DNA of 64,000 bases from Asticcacaulis currens. GTDB taxonomy: Bacteria > Pseudomonadota > Alphaproteobacteria > Caulobacterales > Caulobacteraceae. The notes beneath the pieces are model-generated. The model worked only from the letters and a program-made list of their open reading frames with translations. It ran no database searches and was not told where the DNA came from. A program made the translations under genes and the position numbers. The stretch lies in the NCBI RefSeq assembly GCF_028550395.1, contig NZ_JAQQKW010000009.1:62001-126000 (forward strand). The letters run 5' to 3'. Of the stretch, positions 60,204 to 64,000 are shown one piece after another (the stretch's first letter is position 1; every line of letters starts with the position of its first letter).

Positions 60204-63200
60204 ACCCCTAACCACTGCCGCAGGATTTTGGGCTCCGCGGGTTTGGCAAACACCGGCACGCCCGCCGCCTCGGCGGCCGCCTCGGTCGCCGGGTCGCGGT
60301 CCGCGGTAATCAGAGCGACGCGCAGGTCTGGATTACGCCCGCGCAAGCGCCGGATCAGCGACAGACCGTCCTGACCCTCGTTCAGATTATAGTCGATCAG
60401 GGCGCAGTCGGCGGTTTCGGCCTGACTGAGGGCCACCTGCGTGTCATCCACCGCTCGCACCTCGCACCCCCACTGCGTCAGCAGCGCCGACATGGCTTCA
60501 CGCACCGCCGGCTCATCATCGACGATCAGCACGCGCCGCGCCGGGGCGTTAATCAGCACCGGTGCCGCCGTCGTGGTCTCAACGGCCGCAACGCGCGGCA
60601 GGGTCACGGCAAAACGGCTGCCGCGCCCCAGGCGCGAACGCACCTCGACGCGCAGCCCCAGAAGGCGCGCCGTGCGCTCGACAATGGCCAGCCCCAGCCC
60701 GACCCCGGCCTCACCCGATACGCCCAGCCGCTCAAATTCACGGAAAATACGGTCCTGATCGGCCTCGGCTATGCCGACGCCGGTATCATAGACCTCGATC
60801 CGCACCTGCTCAGCGCGCGGTCGCAGCACCAAAAACACGCCGCCGGTTTTCGTGTAGCGCACGGCATTAGAGAGGAAGTTTTGCAGGATCGAGCGTAGCA
60901 GAGTGCGGTCGGTCTCCACCCAGACCGACGGCGCGATCAGGCGCAGGCTCAGCCCCTTTTCCGCCGCCAGGGGCGTGAAGATCAGGCTCAGATCCCGCGC
61001 CAGAACCGACAAGTCGAAGCGCACCGGGCGCGGCGTGACGCCCCCGGCATCGAGCTTGGAGATATCGAGCAAGGATTTCAGCAGGGCATCCGCCGCCTCA
61101 ATCGAGCGTTCGACATTTTCGACCAGCGCCCGCGCCTCGCCTTGCGTCTCCTCAGCCAGAGCCGCCGTAAACAGGCGCGCGGCGTGCAGCGGTTGCAGCA
61201 GATCATGGCTGGCCGCCGCCAGAAAGCGCGTCTTTTCCTCGGTCGCCCGCGCCAGAGCCGAATTGGCCAGACGTAACTCAGCCGTGCGCCGCTCCACGCG
61301 GCTTTCCAGCTCGGCGCGCGCCGTTTCCAGCGCTGACAGGGCGTCGGCCTCGCCCGTCACATCGGTAAAGCACATGACATAGCCGCCGCCGGGCATGGGG
61401 CCGCCGACCGTGCGGATCACCCGCCCGTCATTGCGCCGCCGCTGAAAGGCATGGTGGGTGCCGCGCCGCATGTGGTCCAGTCGGCGGGCGACGTGGCTTT
61501 CGACCTCGCCCGGCCCGCATTCGCCGCGTTCGGCATTGAAGCGGATCAGCTCGGCCACCGGCGTGCCGACACGCACAAGCTCAGGGGGGTACTGAAACAG
61601 CTCCAGATAGCGCGTGTTCCACGCCACCAGCCGCAGGTTCTGATCGACCACGCTGACGCCGGGGTCGATGTTTTCCAGCGTCGCCGCCAGAAGGCCGCGT
61701 GAAAATTGCAAACTCTGGCCCGAGCGGTCGAGCAGACGCGCCACCTCATCGACGCTGATCGCCGTGCCGGACAGAGCGGACGACACGATGGCGTGAGCCG
61801 AAGGCGCGCCGACCACCCCGGCGATCAGCCGCTCGGCCCGGCGCACGGCGGCACGGTCGATGGGGGCGTGGTCCTGTATGCGGCCAAAGGCTTCGGCGAC
61901 CGCTTCGGGCCCGGCAAATCGCGCCGTGAGCGTGGTCAACTGCCCCAGACTGTGGACCGCGCCTTGTCGCACACTGGGCGTCAGGCGCAGACCAAAGCCC
62001 GGGCGGGTGCGCCCGAAAGCCGAGGCCAGACCCCAGGCGGCGGCATTGGCCCCCAGCGAGGCCACCACCCCGTGCACCAGCGGATTGAGGTCCGGCCACA
62101 GGGCCTTTACGCCGAACAGGCCCTGCGGATCGAACAGCGTCAGGGCCGCCCCTTCAAGCCACTGCGGCGAGGCTATGGTCGGCCAGAACAGGCTATAGGT
62201 CCACACGATCAGCCCGGCCAGCAAGCCGGCCTGAATGGCGGCGGCATCTCGCGCCTTGCCATTGACGGCCAGAAGCAGGGCCGGCGTAAACTGCGCGATG
62301 GCGGCGAAGGCGATCTGTCCAATGACCGCCAGTTGCTGCCCCGGCGGCACCCACAGGGCGTAGGTCAGGGCCGCCCCCATCACCGCCGCGATCGAGGCGC
62401 GGCGCACCCACAGCATCAGCTTGCCGAAATCCGCCGCCGCCGAGGCGCTGCGGTGACGCAGCAGGAAGGGCGCGATCAGGTCGTTGGAAATCATGGTCGA
62501 AAGGGCGATGGTCTCAACCAGAACCATGCCCGTCGCCGCCGCAAAGCCCCCGATAAAGGCCAGCAGGGTCAGGCCGGCCAGTCCGGCCGCATAGGGCAGG
62601 TTGAGCACGAACAGGTCGTGCGGCACCTGCGGCCCCAGCAGGGTCAGTCCGGCCAGCGTAATGGGCGGCACCACGACCAGCGTCGCCAGCAGATAGCCCA
62701 CAAACGGCCAGCGCGCCTTCTTCGCGTCCTCCGGCCGGTCGGCCCCGATGACCGCGGTGTAAAACTGACGGGGCAGGCACACCACAGCGGCCATCGACAG
62801 AAGTGTCATGACCCCAAAGTCCAGATTGATCTGAGACGGCGCAAAGCGGGCGGAAAAACTGGCCCAGCCGGCGGTACGAAACTCAGACGGCGCGCTCATA
62901 ATCGCGAGGATGGCAAACCCGGCCACGGCGACCAGCGCCACCAGCTTGACCAGAGATTCGGTGGCGATGACGTAGAATATGCCTTCATTCCGGCTGGAGG
63001 CCACATAGTGCCGCGTGCCAAACAGCATGGCAAACAGAGCCAGAGCCAGCGCCGTCAGGGTCATGGGCCATAAACGCTCACCTCCCGCCACCGCCGCAAA
63101 GCTGGTGCCTACAGACCGCAATTGCAGAGCGACGTAGGGAATGGTGCCGAACAGGGCCAGCAGCGTCACCAGCGCCGGCACGCCGCGGCTCTTGCCGAAT

Positions 63201-63526
63201 CGCGCCCCGATAAAGTCCGAAATCGACGTCGCCCCTTCGGCGCGCACGGCGGCAATGAGGCGCGTCAGAAAGGGGGCGGCAAACACCCACAACAGGATCG
63301 GCCCCAGATAGATGGGCACGAAGCTCCACCCCTCCCCGGCCGCCGAACCAACCGCCCCGAAGAAGGTCCAGCTGGTACAATAGACACCGAGCGACAGGGC
63401 GTAGGCCGGGAGTCTCAGCGGCGAACGCCCGCCCTCACGCCGCGCCCGCCCTTCGGCCCAGGCCCCGATGGCAAACAATACCGCCACATAGGCCGCAGCT
63501 GCCAGTAAAAGAATATAGCCGTTCAT
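60200..63526 (-). CDS. Solute-symporter/hybrid histidine kinase (CrbS-like)
   Basis: A 1108-residue sensor. The N-terminal half (1-500) has twelve to thirteen helices of the sodium:solute symporter (PutP-like) family. A PAS domain (about 620-720), a coiled coil, a HisKA domain with His774 (SHDLLQPLHAARLF), an HATPase domain (NFLSNAVRYTKTGGVFL, GLGLAIVERTARLLGL) and a C-terminal receiver with Asp1045 (CALIDYNL) follow. CrbS/CbrA-type kinases with symporter domains monitor nutrient uptake; CrbS controls acetate use. The receptor domain may move or only sense the solute. Convergent with the cognate-type regulator. Confidence 0.9.
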   Translation of the reverse strand: MNGYILLLAAAAYVAVLFAIGAWAEGRARREGGRSPLRLPAYALSLGVYCTSWTFFGAVGSAAGEGWSFVPIYLGPILLWVFAAPFLTRLIAAVRAEGATSISDFIGARFGKSRGVPALVTLLALFGTIPYVALQLRSVGTSFAAVAGGERLWPMTLTALALALFAMLFGTRHYVASSRNEGIFYVIATESLVKLVALVAVAGFAILAIMSAPSEFRTAGWASFSARFAPSQINLDFGVMTLLSMAAVVCLPRQFYTAVIGADRPEDAKKARWPFVGYLLATLVVVPPITLAGLTLLGPQVPHDLFVLNLPYAAGLAGLTLLAFIGGFAAATGMVLVETIALSTMISNDLIAPFLLRHRSASAAADFGKLMLWVRRASIAAVMGAALTYALWVPPGQQLAVIGQIAFAAIAQFTPALLLAVNGKARDAAAIQAGLLAGLIVWTYSLFWPTIASPQWLEGAALTLFDPQGLFGVKALWPDLNPLVHGVVASLGANAAAWGLASAFGRTRPGFGLRLTPSVRQGAVHSLGQLTTLTARFAGPEAVAEAFGRIQDHAPIDRAAVRRAERLIAGVVGAPSAHAIVSSALSGTAISVDEVARLLDRSGQSLQFSRGLLAATLENIDPGVSVVDQNLRLVAWNTRYLELFQYPPELVRVGTPVAELIRFNAERGECGPGEVESHVARRLDHMRRGTHHAFQRRRNDGRVIRTVGGPMPGGGYVMCFTDVTGEADALSALETARAELESRVERRTAELRLANSALARATEEKTRFLAAASHDLLQPLHAARLFTAALAEETQGEARALVENVERSIEAADALLKSLLDISKLDAGGVTPRPVRFDLSVLARDLSLIFTPLAAEKGLSLRLIAPSVWVETDRTLLRSILQNFLSNAVRYTKTGGVFLVLRPRAEQVRIEVYDTGVGIAEADQDRIFREFERLGVSGEAGVGLGLAIVERTARLLGLRVEVRSRLGRGSRFAVTLPRVAAVETTTAAPVLINAPARRVLIVDDEPAVREAMSALLTQWGCEVRAVDDTQVALSQAETADCALIDYNLNEGQDGLSLIRRLRGRNPDLRVALITADRDPATEAAAEAAGVPVFAKPAEPKILRQWLGV

Positions 63527-63967
63527 CCGCGACCGCCATTACACCGCCACCACGCTAAACCAGCTTGCGATACAGGGCAAACACCTCACGCACGGTCTGC
63601 TTATTGTGCGCCGCAAAACACATATCAACGATATAATTCACACCACATTGAGTAGCAATGCCGCCTTTTAACCACCTTTGCGCCACATTTCGCGCGAAGC
63701 GAACTTAAGCTGTGCAGAGGCTTTTTTTAACTAATACCCCTGTAAAGACAGGGAAAGGGTGAAAGACAAAGGCTTTGCCGAAGGTTCTAACAACCCACTT
63801 TGAATGTCATAGTTGCCTGTGTGACCTTATTGAAACAGGTTTCATTCGTAATTGACAATTTTGTGGCAAGAGATTGACGGCCGGGCGACACCGATGCGTT
63901 ATACCCTTTCAACAGCCGTCAAGGCTGGCATCAGCGCAGTAAAAAGCCGATAACCCGGAGATAGAGT
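63527..63967. other. 441-bp upstream region of truncated last gene
   Basis: A long non-coding region between the divergent kinase and the last gene. It contains a TTGACA (63852-63857), a hairpin CCCTGT-AAAG-ACAGGG (63737-63752), and an 8-bp inverted repeat TTGACGGC (63874-63881) / GCCGTCAA (63915-63922) with a 33-nt loop. No gene recognised. The unusual length suggests regulated expression of the last gene. Confidence 0.5.
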
Positions 63968-64000
63968 GTGAAAAAAGAAACCAAGCGACTTGGCCTGTTG
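63968..64000 (+). CDS. Start of a protein cut by the window edge
   Basis: GTG at 63968, preceded by GGAG at a normal distance, encodes MKKETKRLGLL and runs off the window. The basic N-terminus followed by leucines could open a signal peptide (for example a TonB-dependent receptor), but eleven residues are too few to tell. Confidence 0.45.
   Translation, partial: MKKETKRLGLL

Noticed and set aside
1-64000. CRISPR array, tRNA, rRNA, prophage or insertion sequence
   Set aside because: No regularly spaced direct repeats, cloverleaf sequence with a CCA end, rRNA-like blocks, integrase or transposase genes were found by eye.

Overview
The window (64 kb, GC-rich, dense short operons, overlapping ATGA stop/starts, frequent TTG/GTG starts) looks like a chromosomal segment of an alphaproteobacterium of the family Caulobacteraceae. 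An Asticcacaulis-like genome is my best guess. The grounds are the hybrid kinase CckA beside flhB-fliR-fliQ, the alphaproteobacterial flagellar accessory proteins (MotE-like, DUF6468, a giant TPR protein), and CtrA boxes (TTAA-N7-TTAA) in front of flagellar operons. I see no rRNA, tRNA, CRISPR array, prophage or insertion sequence.

Layout. 1-5.4 kb: an AbgT-family transporter cut by the window edge, an RcnB-like periplasmic protein, the isoprenoid operon xseB-ispA, dxs, and a histidine phosphatase. 5.7-11.2 kb: a sigmaE-ChrR stress locus. On one strand are the ECF sigma factor, its zinc anti-sigma factor, DUF2177 and a cyclopropane-synthase-like methyltransferase; divergent from them are a flavoprotein and DUF1365, preceded by a sigmaE-type promoter (TGATCC-N18-TAAGCG). 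11.4-17.3 kb: a xyloglucan-type glycan locus (GH31 alpha-xylosidase with PA14 insert, GH35 beta-galactosidase, GntR/FadR regulator). 17.5-26.3 kb: cckA, flhB-fliR-fliQ, flgB-flgC-fliE and fliO-fliP, with two type II toxin-antitoxin modules lodged among them. 26.4-30.5 kb: nucleoside hydrolase, a membrane protein, a prohibitin-like lipoprotein and a DsbA-like lipoprotein. 30.5-38.1 kb: a second motility block read leftward, fliL-fliM-DUF6468-motE-like-TPR giant, followed by a NADAR gene broken by an amber codon. 38.3-44.8 kb: pgsA, a chemoreceptor, and a TetR-HlyD-ABC-ABC efflux operon. 45-49.4 kb: a small membrane protein/XRE regulator pair, an alpha/beta hydrolase, and an uncharacterised operon of secreted protein, M48 metalloprotease and lipoprotein. 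49.5-56.6 kb: hemN, a DMT exporter, catalase, a TspO-related protein, a PhnA-like protein, a lipoprotein and a flavin monooxygenase. 56.6-64 kb: a CNT nucleoside transporter, a DcaP-like porin, a LuxR-type response regulator and a convergent solute-symporter/histidine-kinase hybrid. The first 33 bases of a further gene end the window.

The most striking non-coding signal is a family of about 125-bp intergenic repeats present three times (5.4, 16.4 and 40.8 kb). Each has three consecutive hairpins. In one copy both arms of the middle hairpin are replaced by different sequence that still pairs, which suggests the fold is conserved. Other palindromic repeat families, several operator palindromes and four full or near-full CtrA boxes are listed separately.

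How the parts work together: the two flagellar blocks supply the export gate, rod and switch, and their promoters carry sites for CtrA, the regulator controlled by the CckA kinase encoded in the same window. The sigmaE locus pairs a stress sensor with lipid-modifying enzymes. The glycan locus strips xylose and galactose from imported xyloglucan fragments. Nucleoside uptake (NupC) and hydrolysis are both present but 30 kb apart.
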